Source: Rhodococcus sp. ABRD24 (GTDB lineage Bacteria; Actinomycetota; Actinomycetes; Mycobacteriales; Mycobacteriaceae). Taken from it: DNA of 64,000 nt. The translations under genes were made by a program, and so were the position numbers. A model generated the notes under the pieces. The model was given only the letters and a program-made list of their open reading frames with translations, did no database searches and was not told the DNA's origin. This document shows positions 53,057-61,435 of the stretch, in pieces. Each line of letters begins with the position of its first letter. The first letter of the stretch is position 1. The stretch spans positions 2,232,001 through 2,296,000 of the forward strand of contig NZ_CP035319.1 of NCBI RefSeq assembly GCF_004328705.1. Reading direction: 5' to 3'.

Positions 53057-53908
53057 CTAGACCAGAGCGGTGAGTGCGAAGGCTCCGAGTGCGACGAGAC
53101 CGGCACCGGTGAGGGTTTGGACGCGCCGATCGATCACGCACATCGCGGAGAGGAAGCCCGGCATGGATCCGCCTCGGCGCGTGTGGACGATGGCGAGCAG
53201 GCTCGGCATACAGCGCCCCAGGCTGACCAGCGTGAACAATGCGGCACCCAACGCGGGTGATCCAACCGCGATCACTCCGAGTGCAAGCAGGTAGTACGCG
53301 CTCGATCGGATGAAAATGACGAAGCCCGGGCCGATCATCGCACCGAACAGGAGGGAAACCTTCCACGGCTCCATCGAACGTCGCAGATGTCGGGGTAGCT
53401 GACGCCTGCGCATCGGCGTCGGTATCGTCACGAGCCCCATCTCATGAAGTCCGTACGCGAGAGCCAGCGCGGCCCACACCCCCAGAGCCCATCCCATGGG
53501 GAAGGCTCCGGCAGCCAGAGCGCCCAGCACACCGATGAGCGCACCGGTGGGCGCTCCCGTCGCGATCGAGCCGAGCGCGTGCCAGCCGAGTCGGCGCATC
53601 GGCGTCGACGAGCCCTTGCGGCCCGGCTGTTTGGGAGCCGCGACGACACCCGCCACGGACATCCCGCACGTCGACCAGTTCGCCGCAAGTGCGGTGAGGA
53701 CGCCGGCACCGACGACCGATGCCGTCAGGGCGGCGCCCGGCGCGGGCGCGGCCAGGGCGCCGGCGCCGGCGCCGACCAGCGCGGCGGCGGCAACCAGTGC
53801 GCCGCGCACCGGCATCGACACCGCCTTCTGCAGCGCGGGCCGGATGGCCGGGAGGTCGGCCGCGATCGGGGCGTGCGCGAGCGAATCGCGCGTGAGTGTT
53901 TCCGTCAT
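53057..53908 (-). CDS. mauF: MauF-like multi-pass membrane protein
   Basis: 283 aa, about seven membrane helices. WSTCGMSVAGVV (Cys about 81) follows the second helix; a second cysteine occurs in SLGRCMPSLL and a third in SAMCVID. Size, topology and position at the end of a mau operon fit MauF, a membrane protein needed for amine dehydrogenase maturation in Gram-negative methylotrophs. The similarity is judged by eye; a non-homologous replacement is possible. ATG 53908 with AAAGGAGA upstream. Confidence 0.5.
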   Translation of the reverse strand: MTETLTRDSLAHAPIAADLPAIRPALQKAVSMPVRGALVAAAALVGAGAGALAAPAPGAALTASVVGAGVLTALAANWSTCGMSVAGVVAAPKQPGRKGSSTPMRRLGWHALGSIATGAPTGALIGVLGALAAGAFPMGWALGVWAALALAYGLHEMGLVTIPTPMRRRQLPRHLRRSMEPWKVSLLFGAMIGPGFVIFIRSSAYYLLALGVIAVGSPALGAALFTLVSLGRCMPSLLAIVHTRRGGSMPGFLSAMCVIDRRVQTLTGAGLVALGAFALTALV

Positions 53909-53959
53909 AGTTGTCTCCTTTGGTCTCTTCCTGTGTGGTCGTTCGAACTGCTTTGCGGG

Positions 53960-54286
53960 TCAACCCGTCACGGTGACGGTCCCGGTCATGTACCGATGGA
54001 CCGAGCAGTGGTACTCGTAGACGCCAGGAGCGTCGAAGGTGTGCTCGTAGCTCCCTTCTGCGGTGATACCGCTGTCGAATTCGCCGTCGGATCCGACGTG
54101 GTGAAGCAGGCCGCCGTCCTCGAACCGCCACTGCACCGTGCCCCCGACCGGCACTGTGACGTCCATCGGCCCGAAGTGCACGTTGCGAATCACCACGACC
54201 GCGTCCGGCTCCGCCGGCGCCGACTGCCCGCACGCGACGGTCAGCGGCAGGAGTGCCGCAACACCCCAGATACGCCAGGTCCCCAC
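53960..54286 (-). CDS. Lipoprotein cupredoxin (amicyanin-type), second copy
   Basis: 108 aa. Lipobox LTVAC (Cys 19). Type 1 copper site: His 62 in LHHVGSD, then C94-x2-H97-x2-M100 (CSVHRYM), the amicyanin spacing. GTG 54286 shares a base with the stop of the other cupredoxin (TAGTG). It is a likely electron carrier between amine dehydrogenase and an oxidase, held on the outer face of the cytoplasmic membrane. Confidence 0.85.
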   Translation of the reverse strand: MGTWRIWGVAALLPLTVACGQSAPAEPDAVVVIRNVHFGPMDVTVPVGGTVQWRFEDGGLLHHVGSDGEFDSGITAEGSYEHTFDAPGVYEYHCSVHRYMTGTVTVTG

Positions 54287-54636
54287 TACTGGACGATGAC
54301 GGTGCCGACCATCATCGGGTGCGGCGTGCAGTGGTAGTCGAAGGTCCCGGCCTCGTCGAAGGTGTACTCGTAGGTGCCCTCGGTGAGCAGTTCGCTCTCG
54401 AGCTTCCCTTCCAATTGTCCTTCGCCGACGACGTCGTGCGGCATGCCGGAGTCGTTGAAGCGCCACTGCACCGTCTGCCCCTTCTCGATACTGACCTGGG
54501 CCGGGGTGTAGGCCATGTTCTTGACCTCGATCACGGCGGCGGGTTCGCCGCCGGCCGCATCGGTGTCGCCACTACACCCACTGACCAGAGCTGCTGCGGT
54601 GACGACTCCCACGGACAGCGCGAGGATTTTCTTCAT
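54286..54636 (-). CDS. Lipoprotein cupredoxin (amicyanin-type), first copy
   Basis: 116 aa. Lipobox LVSGC (Cys 21). Copper ligands H67 in MPHDVV and C103-x2-H106-x2-M109 (CTPHPMM); MPH-x-V is the amicyanin pattern. Amicyanin (MauC) accepts electrons from TTQ of methylamine dehydrogenase, so this is the best candidate for the physiological acceptor. Starts 11 nt after the multicopper oxidase stop. ATG 54636. Confidence 0.88.
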   Translation of the reverse strand: MKKILALSVGVVTAAALVSGCSGDTDAAGGEPAAVIEVKNMAYTPAQVSIEKGQTVQWRFNDSGMPHDVVGEGQLEGKLESELLTEGTYEYTFDEAGTFDYHCTPHPMMVGTVIVQ

Positions 54637-54647
54637 ATCCGGTCCTC

Positions 54648-56240
54648 TCAACGGATGTACCGCAGATTTGCGGTCATCCCGGCTTCGAAGTGATACGCGT
54701 TGTGGCAATGGAACATCCACTCACCGGGGTTGTCGGCGTCGAACTCGATCGCCAACTCGCTGCCGGGCAGGACGATCACCGTGTCCCGCCGCAATCCGCC
54801 GTACTCGGGTACGGCGAACGTATGCCCGTGCGTGTGCATCGGATGCCACATCGACGACGAGTTCGCCATCGTGATGCGCACCCGCTCGCCCTGCTTCATC
54901 ACGAGCTTGCCGGCGTCGGCGCCCGCCATGCCCCACACGTAACGGTCCCCGGCTTGGATGAGCTCTATCCGATAGTCCCGGTCGGGCCGCCGCTCCGCGA
55001 GTCGCACCGCTTCGACGGGGCGCAGGTCACTCTCCTGCACCAGGCGGCCGGAAAGTTCCGGAATATTTCCGCCCACATCGGGATTCGCGATCGGCAGCGC
55101 ATCGGGTGTGCGCAGAATCGTCGATGCATAGCCTTCACGGCCCTCGACCTTCGCGACCACCGGCCACACTCCCGATCTCACGGTCACCAGCGCGTCCACC
55201 CGCTGCGCCATCCCCACGATCACGGTGTCCGCGGTTACCGGCTGAACGTCGTAGCCATCGACGGCGACCACCGTCAGTTCGTGCCCGGCAACCGCAAATC
55301 GATACGGAGTCTCGGCCGCGGCGTTGATGATTCGCAGCCGCAACCGTTCACCCAAGGGCGCCTCGATCACCGACGGATCGTTCGGCGGGCGGCCGTTGAT
55401 CAAATGCATCGGATACGCGATGTGCTGGGTCATTCCACCCAGTACGACCGAATCGCCGTGCCCCCGTGACACCAGCTCCTGCGCGACACCCATTTCGGTG
55501 TCGGAGTGCACCGCTGGAGCCGTCCCTCCGCCGTGACCACCGTGGCCCCCGGAGATGGCCGGATTCAGCGCCATCATCACCGCGTCCGGCGATGTTCCCA
55601 TTCCGTCGACCCAGTCGTCGAGGACCAGCACCGCATCTGCGTCGGCGCCGGACCGATCGTCCGGATCCTCGACGATCATCGCCCCGAACAGGCCGCGATC
55701 GGCCTGCAGACCACTGTGCGAGTGGTACCAGTACGTCCCGGGGTCCGGCGCGATGAAGTCGTACTCGAATACCCCGCCGTTCGGTGCGATCGCCGACTGC
55801 GTCACCGGGGCCGCGCCGTCCATGTCGTTCCGAATCCGGATGCCGTGCCAGTGCAACGTCGTCTCGGCCGGAAGTCCGTTGCTCACCGACGCCCGCACCC
55901 GGTCGCCCTTGCGCAGCCGCAGTTCCGGTGCCACTGCTGCACCGCCGTAGGTCCACGTGTTCACCACTCGACCACCGAGATCAACCCCGCCCACACTCGC
56001 AGCGAGCGCGAACGACGCCGTCGTACCGCTCGCGGCGCGCGCGGCCTCGGCCTGAGCGATCTCCGGATCGGTCGGCAGGATGTAGTCCAGGTCGTTCGCC
56101 GACGGTCCCGCCGACACATCCGAGCTGCAGCCCACTGCGCCGAACCCGAGGGCCCCTAGCCCTACCGCCCCCGCGCCCAAGGAACCGAGGCGGAGGAAAC
56201 GGCGACGGTCGAGAGTGACTCGGTGGACGGATCGAGTCAT
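54648..56240 (-). CDS. Tat-exported multicopper oxidase linked to the mau genes
   Basis: 530 aa. Twin-arginine motif DRRRFLRLGS (about 11-20) and lipobox-like GAVGC (Cys 38). All four multicopper motifs are present: H130-W-H132, H173-S-H175, H466-P-M-H469-T-H471, and H511-C512-H513 with H517 and axial Met 522. A His-rich stretch GGHGGHGGG (about 240-250) may bind copper. Its ATG overlaps the mauB stop (ATGA), so it is made in step with the dehydrogenase. It could pass electrons from TTQ/cupredoxins to O2, or help oxidise the TTQ precursor; laccase or copper-resistance functions are alternatives. Confidence 0.88.
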   Translation of the reverse strand: MTRSVHRVTLDRRRFLRLGSLGAGAVGLGALGFGAVGCSSDVSAGPSANDLDYILPTDPEIAQAEAARAASGTTASFALAASVGGVDLGGRVVNTWTYGGAAVAPELRLRKGDRVRASVSNGLPAETTLHWHGIRIRNDMDGAAPVTQSAIAPNGGVFEYDFIAPDPGTYWYHSHSGLQADRGLFGAMIVEDPDDRSGADADAVLVLDDWVDGMGTSPDAVMMALNPAISGGHGGHGGGTAPAVHSDTEMGVAQELVSRGHGDSVVLGGMTQHIAYPMHLINGRPPNDPSVIEAPLGERLRLRIINAAAETPYRFAVAGHELTVVAVDGYDVQPVTADTVIVGMAQRVDALVTVRSGVWPVVAKVEGREGYASTILRTPDALPIANPDVGGNIPELSGRLVQESDLRPVEAVRLAERRPDRDYRIELIQAGDRYVWGMAGADAGKLVMKQGERVRITMANSSSMWHPMHTHGHTFAVPEYGGLRRDTVIVLPGSELAIEFDADNPGEWMFHCHNAYHFEAGMTANLRYIR

Positions 56241-57556
56241 TCGAGCACCTGTGGAGTGAGGAGGGTGCCGACATCGTCGACGGTTGCGGTGACATCGACA
56301 GCACTGATCTGATTGCCGCTCGCGGAATCGATCCCGACTATCTTCTGCTTGGACTCGCCATCCACCTCGGGTCCACTGCCGAGCACGTAGAGCGTGCGAC
56401 CGTCCACCGAGAACGCCATGCTGTCGATTCCGGTGAGGCCGAGTGCCGCGAGGTCGACGCTCTTGACAGGCGCGAAGGTCGACGCGTCATGAAGGTCGAT
56501 CTTCACGACGTCACCACCACGCGCGGAGTCCGGGTGAATCTCCGTGTCGGTGTATTCGATCGCGATCCGAGTGCCCGTGTTGTCGATGACATTGCCGGCA
56601 AAGCGCCCGCCGTCCTGTCCGGCATTGCCGATCGGCGACACCTCGGACGTGGGCAGCCCGTTCGAGAAGTCGAATACGTACACATCACCGTTCGCGCACA
56701 CAAGCAACGCCTTCTTTGCCTCCGCAGCCCACGAAACCTCACGCGCGCTGACGAAGTCGGCGGGCAGGACCTTGGTCCGCCGGGTTTCCGCGGGCACACC
56801 CGCGTCGTCGATCGAGATCTGGATGAGCTCACGAGTCTCCTCGCAAACGCTGTAGATCTCATCTCCGTCGACCCAGGTGAACGGCCCGCACCCGACGATC
56901 TGGAGGGCGCCGGTCTCCTTCTTCGCCGCGAGATCTACGACGCGGACGCCGTACAGGCCGTCGTCCCACGTAACGAAGTACTTCCCGTCCGATGTGACGG
57001 CACTCGAACCTGGCCGCGAATGGACGCGGGCGTAGTCGGGCAACAGCACCTCCGACGGCTCGAGCAGATTTCCGGAGTAGGTGGTCACCGTGAAGTCGGC
57101 CGCACCGCGAGACCCTCGCGGTCTCCAAACCTCAGCAGCGAGAACTGCAGGATCACTGGGTTTTTCGCCGACGAACCCGTGGATCACCGGATCCCAGATA
57201 CCCGGTCCGACGACGAACCGGCTTCCTGCCACCCCGGTCGCGGGGTCGATGGCATTGACACCGAGCTCGAGTTTCCCGAAACCGTCTGCCACCACGAGTA
57301 GTTCGTTCGGCTTTATAGGTTCGATCTCACTGACGTGCAGCGGCTCGGGAATGGTGGCACCGATCTCCTGATCGTCGCTTCCCAGCGAAATTCCCTCGCC
57401 GGGAGCGGTGTATCCGACGCTCGGATAGGTGACCGCGCCCGCGGAGCTCGCTTGGTCCCCGGCGTCGTCGGAGGAACACGCTGACAGCGAAAGAACCAGG
57501 GCGAGCGGCACGGTGGCCGCGGCACCACGAACGACACGACGTGAAGTGACACTCAT
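56237..57556 (-). CDS. mauB: Amine dehydrogenase large (beta-propeller) subunit, lipoprotein
   Basis: 439 aa. Signal peptide with lipobox LSLSAC (Cys about 26), then repeated beta-propeller blades (NELLVVADGFGKLELGVNAIDPATG, KYFVTWDDGLYGVRVVDLAAKKETGAL, GIDSMAFSVDGRTLYVLGSGPEV). MauB is a seven-bladed propeller that pairs with MauA in an alpha2beta2 enzyme. Assignment rests mainly on the ATGA overlap with mauA and the fold; direct similarity is moderate. Being lipid-anchored, the enzyme would sit on the outer face of the membrane rather than float free. Confidence 0.78.
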   Translation of the reverse strand: MSVTSRRVVRGAAATVPLALVLSLSACSSDDAGDQASSAGAVTYPSVGYTAPGEGISLGSDDQEIGATIPEPLHVSEIEPIKPNELLVVADGFGKLELGVNAIDPATGVAGSRFVVGPGIWDPVIHGFVGEKPSDPAVLAAEVWRPRGSRGAADFTVTTYSGNLLEPSEVLLPDYARVHSRPGSSAVTSDGKYFVTWDDGLYGVRVVDLAAKKETGALQIVGCGPFTWVDGDEIYSVCEETRELIQISIDDAGVPAETRRTKVLPADFVSAREVSWAAEAKKALLVCANGDVYVFDFSNGLPTSEVSPIGNAGQDGGRFAGNVIDNTGTRIAIEYTDTEIHPDSARGGDVVKIDLHDASTFAPVKSVDLAALGLTGIDSMAFSVDGRTLYVLGSGPEVDGESKQKIVGIDSASGNQISAVDVTATVDDVGTLLTPQVLE

Positions 57557-58260
57557 GATCCGGCACCGACCTTCGGGCGAGCGGCGGGACGGGCTTGGCA
57601 GTCCTCGCCGATGATGGGGGCCATAGTGCAGGTGTACGCCTGTGACTCGTCGGATACGCACCAGATGATCTCCTGGTCGTAGCTACCGGAGACCGGGTTG
57701 TACATGATCGCCTGCATGTCCGGCTCACCGCAGTAGGCATTGGAACACGATGGGGCACCGCAGCAGTCGTAGTAAGCGATGAGATAGGTCTTGCCCGTGT
57801 CGGGATTGGTACAACACCCGACCCAGAATTCGGCACCTGGCTTACTACCCGGGGCGCACGTGGTGACACCGCCGCCGTTGCACGCCGCACAGGACGTGCC
57901 GTCCATGTTGCACCAACGCCAGTACTCGCATTCGGCCGGATCCTTGCCGTCGTACACCGGCACGAGCGGATCCTTGTCCGGCGGCGACGCGGGAACGGCC
58001 GGCGCTTCCTGCGCAATCGCACTGCGGGTCACCGGAAGCGAACTGATGAGTGCGACTCCGGACACCCCCATAGTCCACCGGCCGATCTTGCCGATCAGCG
58101 ATCGGCGCGACACTCGCTCGGACATGCGGCGACTGGCGCGGCTTGTGATACTGCCGCCTTCCCCAGCCATCCAGGCGGTCTGCGCCTTCACGGTCTCCTC
58201 GTCCACGGGATACCTGTTCTCGTGCATCTCCGGTTGATCGTGCATCGGTTTGTCGTCCAT
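57553..58260 (-). CDS. mauA: TTQ amine dehydrogenase small subunit
   Basis: 235 aa. Twin-arginine signal (SRRSLIGKIG, about 51-60; R52-R53) after a long 48-residue cytosolic lead. The mature part carries the MauA pattern: C111EYWRWC117NMDGTSC124AAC127, catalytic-type Asp 120 and Asp 165 (YYDCC), and the two tryptophans that form tryptophan tryptophylquinone, W146 (GAEFWVGC) and W200 (QEIIWCVSD). 14 cysteines versus 12 in the classical protein (C150 and C221 appear extra). Oxidises a primary amine to aldehyde and ammonia. ATG 58260 after GGAGAG. Whether the substrate is methylamine or an aromatic amine cannot be told. Confidence 0.92.
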   Translation of the reverse strand: MDDKPMHDQPEMHENRYPVDEETVKAQTAWMAGEGGSITSRASRRMSERVSRRSLIGKIGRWTMGVSGVALISSLPVTRSAIAQEAPAVPASPPDKDPLVPVYDGKDPAECEYWRWCNMDGTSCAACNGGGVTTCAPGSKPGAEFWVGCCTNPDTGKTYLIAYYDCCGAPSCSNAYCGEPDMQAIMYNPVSGSYDQEIIWCVSDESQAYTCTMAPIIGEDCQARPAARPKVGAGS

Positions 58261-58357
58261 CGATTCTCTCCATTCTCGAAAAAGGAAGCTGCAGAACAGG
58301 GTCAGCGCGGCAGTATCCGCCGCAGGGATTGAACGGCGCCCTGGCGCAATCGGTGTG

Positions 58358-58972
58358 TCAGGCGTTCGCCGAGGCGCGGACCTTGGCCGACTCGTGCAGG
58401 TGTTGCAGTGACGGAGTGCCGGATTCAAGTGCGTTGAGCAGACTTTCAACCTGAGCCATGTGATTGCACAGCCCCTTGGAGCGAATCTTGCCGTGCTCGT
58501 CGAGGATGACGCCGTAGGGCGTCGTGCCCACCTGATAGGCAATGCCGACATCGCGGCCATCGACGTAGCTGAGCTCGCTGCCGATGCCCGATCCGGCGAG
58601 GAACTGCTCGTGCTCGGCCGGCGTACCGTCCGAGATGACGACGACCTCGAGGTCCTTCTCCGCCTTCGCCATCGCCCGAAGACCTGGCAACAGGCTCTTG
58701 CACGTCGAGCAGGTCGGCGCGGTGAACAGCAGCAACTGCGGCTTGTCGCGATGCCCACCCACGCCCACGGTACGACCGAGGTGGTCGGTGAGGCCACGGA
58801 ATGTGGGGGCGACCTGCTCGATCTTCGGGCCGGTATCCATCATGCGGGCCCCGAGGGGACCGAGCCGCACCTGCACCCGGCCGATCTCCCGGGCGAGCGC
58901 CAGGACCATGAGGAACAGGACCACGACCGCGACCACCAGAACTACTGTCACGATGAGGAAGTAAGTGTTCAT
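58358..58972 (-). CDS. mauD: Disulfide-handling protein for TTQ enzyme maturation
   Basis: 204 aa. One N-terminal membrane helix (about 4-28) and an external thioredoxin-like domain with CSTC (in APTCSTCKSLLPGL). MauD is needed to form or isomerise the disulfides of MauA. ATG 58972, 6 nt after AAGGA, is preferred over the TTG two codons upstream. 97-bp gap before mauA. Confidence 0.88.
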   Translation of the reverse strand: MNTYFLIVTVVLVVAVVVLFLMVLALAREIGRVQVRLGPLGARMMDTGPKIEQVAPTFRGLTDHLGRTVGVGGHRDKPQLLLFTAPTCSTCKSLLPGLRAMAKAEKDLEVVVISDGTPAEHEQFLAGSGIGSELSYVDGRDVGIAYQVGTTPYGVILDEHGKIRSKGLCNHMAQVESLLNALESGTPSLQHLHESAKVRASANA

Positions 58973-59025
58973 GATCAATCCTTGTCGTCGGGGACAGCCA
59001 TGGAGACCGCCGTCGGAGACATCCG

Positions 59026-59622
59026 TCAGTACCGCGAGACCGTCGACGCGGCGCGCAGTTCGATGGAGGCCTTGGTCAGGTGTTTGTCCACCGGTCGACG
59101 ACCGGGGTGGACGATTGTTCTCAGTTGCGCGGAGGCTGCGACAGCAGCGATCACGACCACCGCCGACCCGATCGCGGTGAGGTGCTCACCGACGGTCGGT
59201 CGCTCGAACGGCATGACCGCGAGCAGGGCCGACACCACAGCCAAGGCGCCGGCACGCAGGGCATGGAACCACCCGATCCGCGGGGCCTCGCCGCCGTGTC
59301 CGAACGCGAAACACCCGCAGTCGAGTTCTCGTCGACCACGCATCAGGTTGATGGTGAGGCCGGCGAGGAAGGATGCGAACAACAGCGCGGCGGCGGCAGC
59401 AGCCGGACGCGCCGCGAACCCGGTGATCAGTGCCGCACCGAGCGCGATCTCGGCCCAGGGCAGCACCGCGGCCACGAGTCGTTCGAGCGGAGCGGGCAGC
59501 ACCCGGTAGCCGCGGACCGAGCGCAACATTGCGCCTCGGTCCCGAACCTTCGGAACGCCCGCCAGGAGAAGCACTCCCCCGACGACCGCCGCAATCATCA
59601 TCCACAGCATGCGACCGATCAC
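59026..59622 (-). CDS. mauE: DoxX/MauE-type membrane protein for amine dehydrogenase maturation
   Basis: 198 aa, four membrane helices. KVRDRGAMLRSVRGYRVLP and LMRGRRELDCGCFAFG (vicinal CGC) match the MauE pattern; MauE works with MauD in exporting and disulfide-forming the small subunit. Start uncertain: GTG 59622 (VIGRMLWMM; GGAGAAGGG just upstream) or ATG 59610. First gene of the mau operon. Confidence 0.85.
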   Translation of the reverse strand: MIGRMLWMMIAAVVGGVLLLAGVPKVRDRGAMLRSVRGYRVLPAPLERLVAAVLPWAEIALGAALITGFAARPAAAAAALLFASFLAGLTINLMRGRRELDCGCFAFGHGGEAPRIGWFHALRAGALAVVSALLAVMPFERPTVGEHLTAIGSAVVVIAAVAASAQLRTIVHPGRRPVDKHLTKASIELRAASTVSRY

Positions 59623-59799
59623 TCCCTTCTCCGGCGGCATCGCTTGACGCGTCGAGAGCCTTTGCGCCCGAGCAGAAGAGCTGATTGCGGCACCGCGATG
59701 TCCGTGTGGATCCATCGTTGCCGGGGATGAAGACGCTCTCGCAACGGAAGGGAAACGTTCGATCGCACGGCGAGTGGGAGTGCGGTACCGGATTTCCAC

Positions 59800-59823
59800 T
59801 TGCGAACCACGCATTCTTCGCAA
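59800..59823. promoter_or_regulatory. Inverted repeat in the mau/permease divergent region
   Basis: TTGCGAA-N10-TTCGCAA, perfect 7-bp arms, in the 274-bp gap between mauE and the APC permease. A candidate operator for the IclR protein encoded downstream of the permease. Confidence 0.4.
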
Positions 59824-59896
59824 AGGTAACCGACACGAAACACGCCGGGTCTATCTTGCGTCGTGTGCCACCGGTAGGAGAGAGGAGACGAGAACC

Positions 59897-61435
59897 ATGA
59901 CAGCCGCACTCCGGGCAGCAATCGCCCGCTCACAGGATGTGGAAAGCCCTCTCGATCAGGTGTATTCGCCCCTCCGTGCGCTCGGACGCCGACAGCTGTC
60001 GCTGATCGACCTCGTCGGCCAATCGCTCTCGACCATCGCCCCGGCCACCGGCATGGTGTTCATCGCCCTGTGGATGACGACGCACCGTCCCGGCATCGGC
60101 GGGGTACTGGCCATCGCCGTGACCACGGCGGTCGTGAGCCTGGTCGCACTGTGCATCACCCAGTTCACCCGGCGGCTCGCGGCAGCGGGCTCGCTCTACA
60201 GTTTCGTCTTCCAGGGGCTCGGCGTCCGCGCCACGCTCGTCACCGGAACCGCGCTCATCGTCGGCTATCTCGGGATCTCGATATCGGTCATGTCCCAGAC
60301 CGCGCGCAGCCTCGTCGACATCGGCGATCTGATGGGTAACGACGTCCCGGGTCCGGCGCCGTGGCTGCTCGCCATCGCGCTGCTCGGAACGGCCGTCGCC
60401 GCGATCACCGTCCGTGGCGTGCGGTTCGCAACCCGCGCGATCCTGATCGTCGAGATCCTCTCGCTCGTTCTCATCGTCACGATCATGCTCGGCACACCGA
60501 AGGACACCCAGGCGAACACCACCGCGCTTCCGGACGCGCCGCTGAGCCTGCTGCCATTCCTGGCAATGTTGACGGTGCTGTCCATGGCGGGCTTCGAAAG
60601 CTCCGCCTTCTTCGGTCCCGAGGCCAAACGGCCACTCGTCACGGTTACCCGGACGGTGCTCGTCTCCCCCATCGTCGTCGGCGCCCTGTTCGTGTTCACA
60701 GCCTGCGCGGCTCTCCTCGGCCACGGATCGGTGATCGTGGGCGCCTACTTCGACGGCACGGCTTCCGGCGCCTCCTGGGGCGTGGTTCTCGCGGTGAAGA
60801 CCGGCATGACCTGCTCGTGGTTCGCCTCGACGCTCGGCTGTGCTCAGGCTGGGTCACGCCTGCTGTATTCGATGGGAGTCGAGCGTGTCCTGCCGGCCGC
60901 ACTGTCCCACGTCCACCCTCGATTCCGCACACCCTACGTATCCGTCGCGCTCTTCGCGGCAGCGAGCGTGGCCGGGGCGATCCTCTACGTGTTGGCCGCC
61001 GACTCCGCCTCGGCTTCGTTCGACGGCGTCGTAGAGATCGGGTTGATTGCTTCCTACACACTTGTCGCGGTGGCCTCGCTCCGCTTCCTGCGCCGCATCG
61101 GCGAGGACACGATCGTGACCCGGGCCGGCGCATCGTTCGTGGCGGTCCTCGGAGCCGGCCTTCTCGCATTCGTCGCAGTGGACGGCACCCGGCACGGCCT
61201 ATGGGTGATTCCCGCTGCACTCGCCATCATCGGGTCGTCCGGCATCTTGTGGCACGAGGTGCTGCGCCGGGTACGCCCGGCCAGTCTCACCACCATCGGC
61301 GCATTCGATTCGGTGGAGACTGCCGACCTCCTTCCCGGGGCAGGTTTCCTGGTGGTCGCCGAGGACGGAAGCCGGCACATCGTCGCGGACCGCGGCGGCC
61401 CGTTGGAGCGCCGTCTGAACGACGGTAGGAACTGA
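59897..61435 (+). CDS. APC-family amino-acid/amine permease
   Basis: 512 aa with about 12 membrane helices and a hydrophilic tail. SLIDLVGQSLSTIAPATGMVF, LYSFVFQGLGVRATLVTG and GFESSAFFGPEAKRP (TM6 region) are APC signatures. ATG 59897 follows GAGAGGAGACGAG. Divergent from mauE; suggests import of the amine or amino acid that feeds the dehydrogenase or its product, but the substrate is unknown. The stop overlaps the IclR start (TGATG). Confidence 0.86.
   Translation: MTAALRAAIARSQDVESPLDQVYSPLRALGRRQLSLIDLVGQSLSTIAPATGMVFIALWMTTHRPGIGGVLAIAVTTAVVSLVALCITQFTRRLAAAGSLYSFVFQGLGVRATLVTGTALIVGYLGISISVMSQTARSLVDIGDLMGNDVPGPAPWLLAIALLGTAVAAITVRGVRFATRAILIVEILSLVLIVTIMLGTPKDTQANTTALPDAPLSLLPFLAMLTVLSMAGFESSAFFGPEAKRPLVTVTRTVLVSPIVVGALFVFTACAALLGHGSVIVGAYFDGTASGASWGVVLAVKTGMTCSWFASTLGCAQAGSRLLYSMGVERVLPAALSHVHPRFRTPYVSVALFAAASVAGAILYVLAADSASASFDGVVEIGLIASYTLVAVASLRFLRRIGEDTIVTRAGASFVAVLGAGLLAFVAVDGTRHGLWVIPAALAIIGSSGILWHEVLRRVRPASLTTIGAFDSVETADLLPGAGFLVVAEDGSRHIVADRGGPLERRLNDGRN

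Noticed and set aside
54690..56218. Several plus-strand frames opposite the multicopper oxidase
   Set aside because: Shadows; the minus-strand protein has all four copper motifs.
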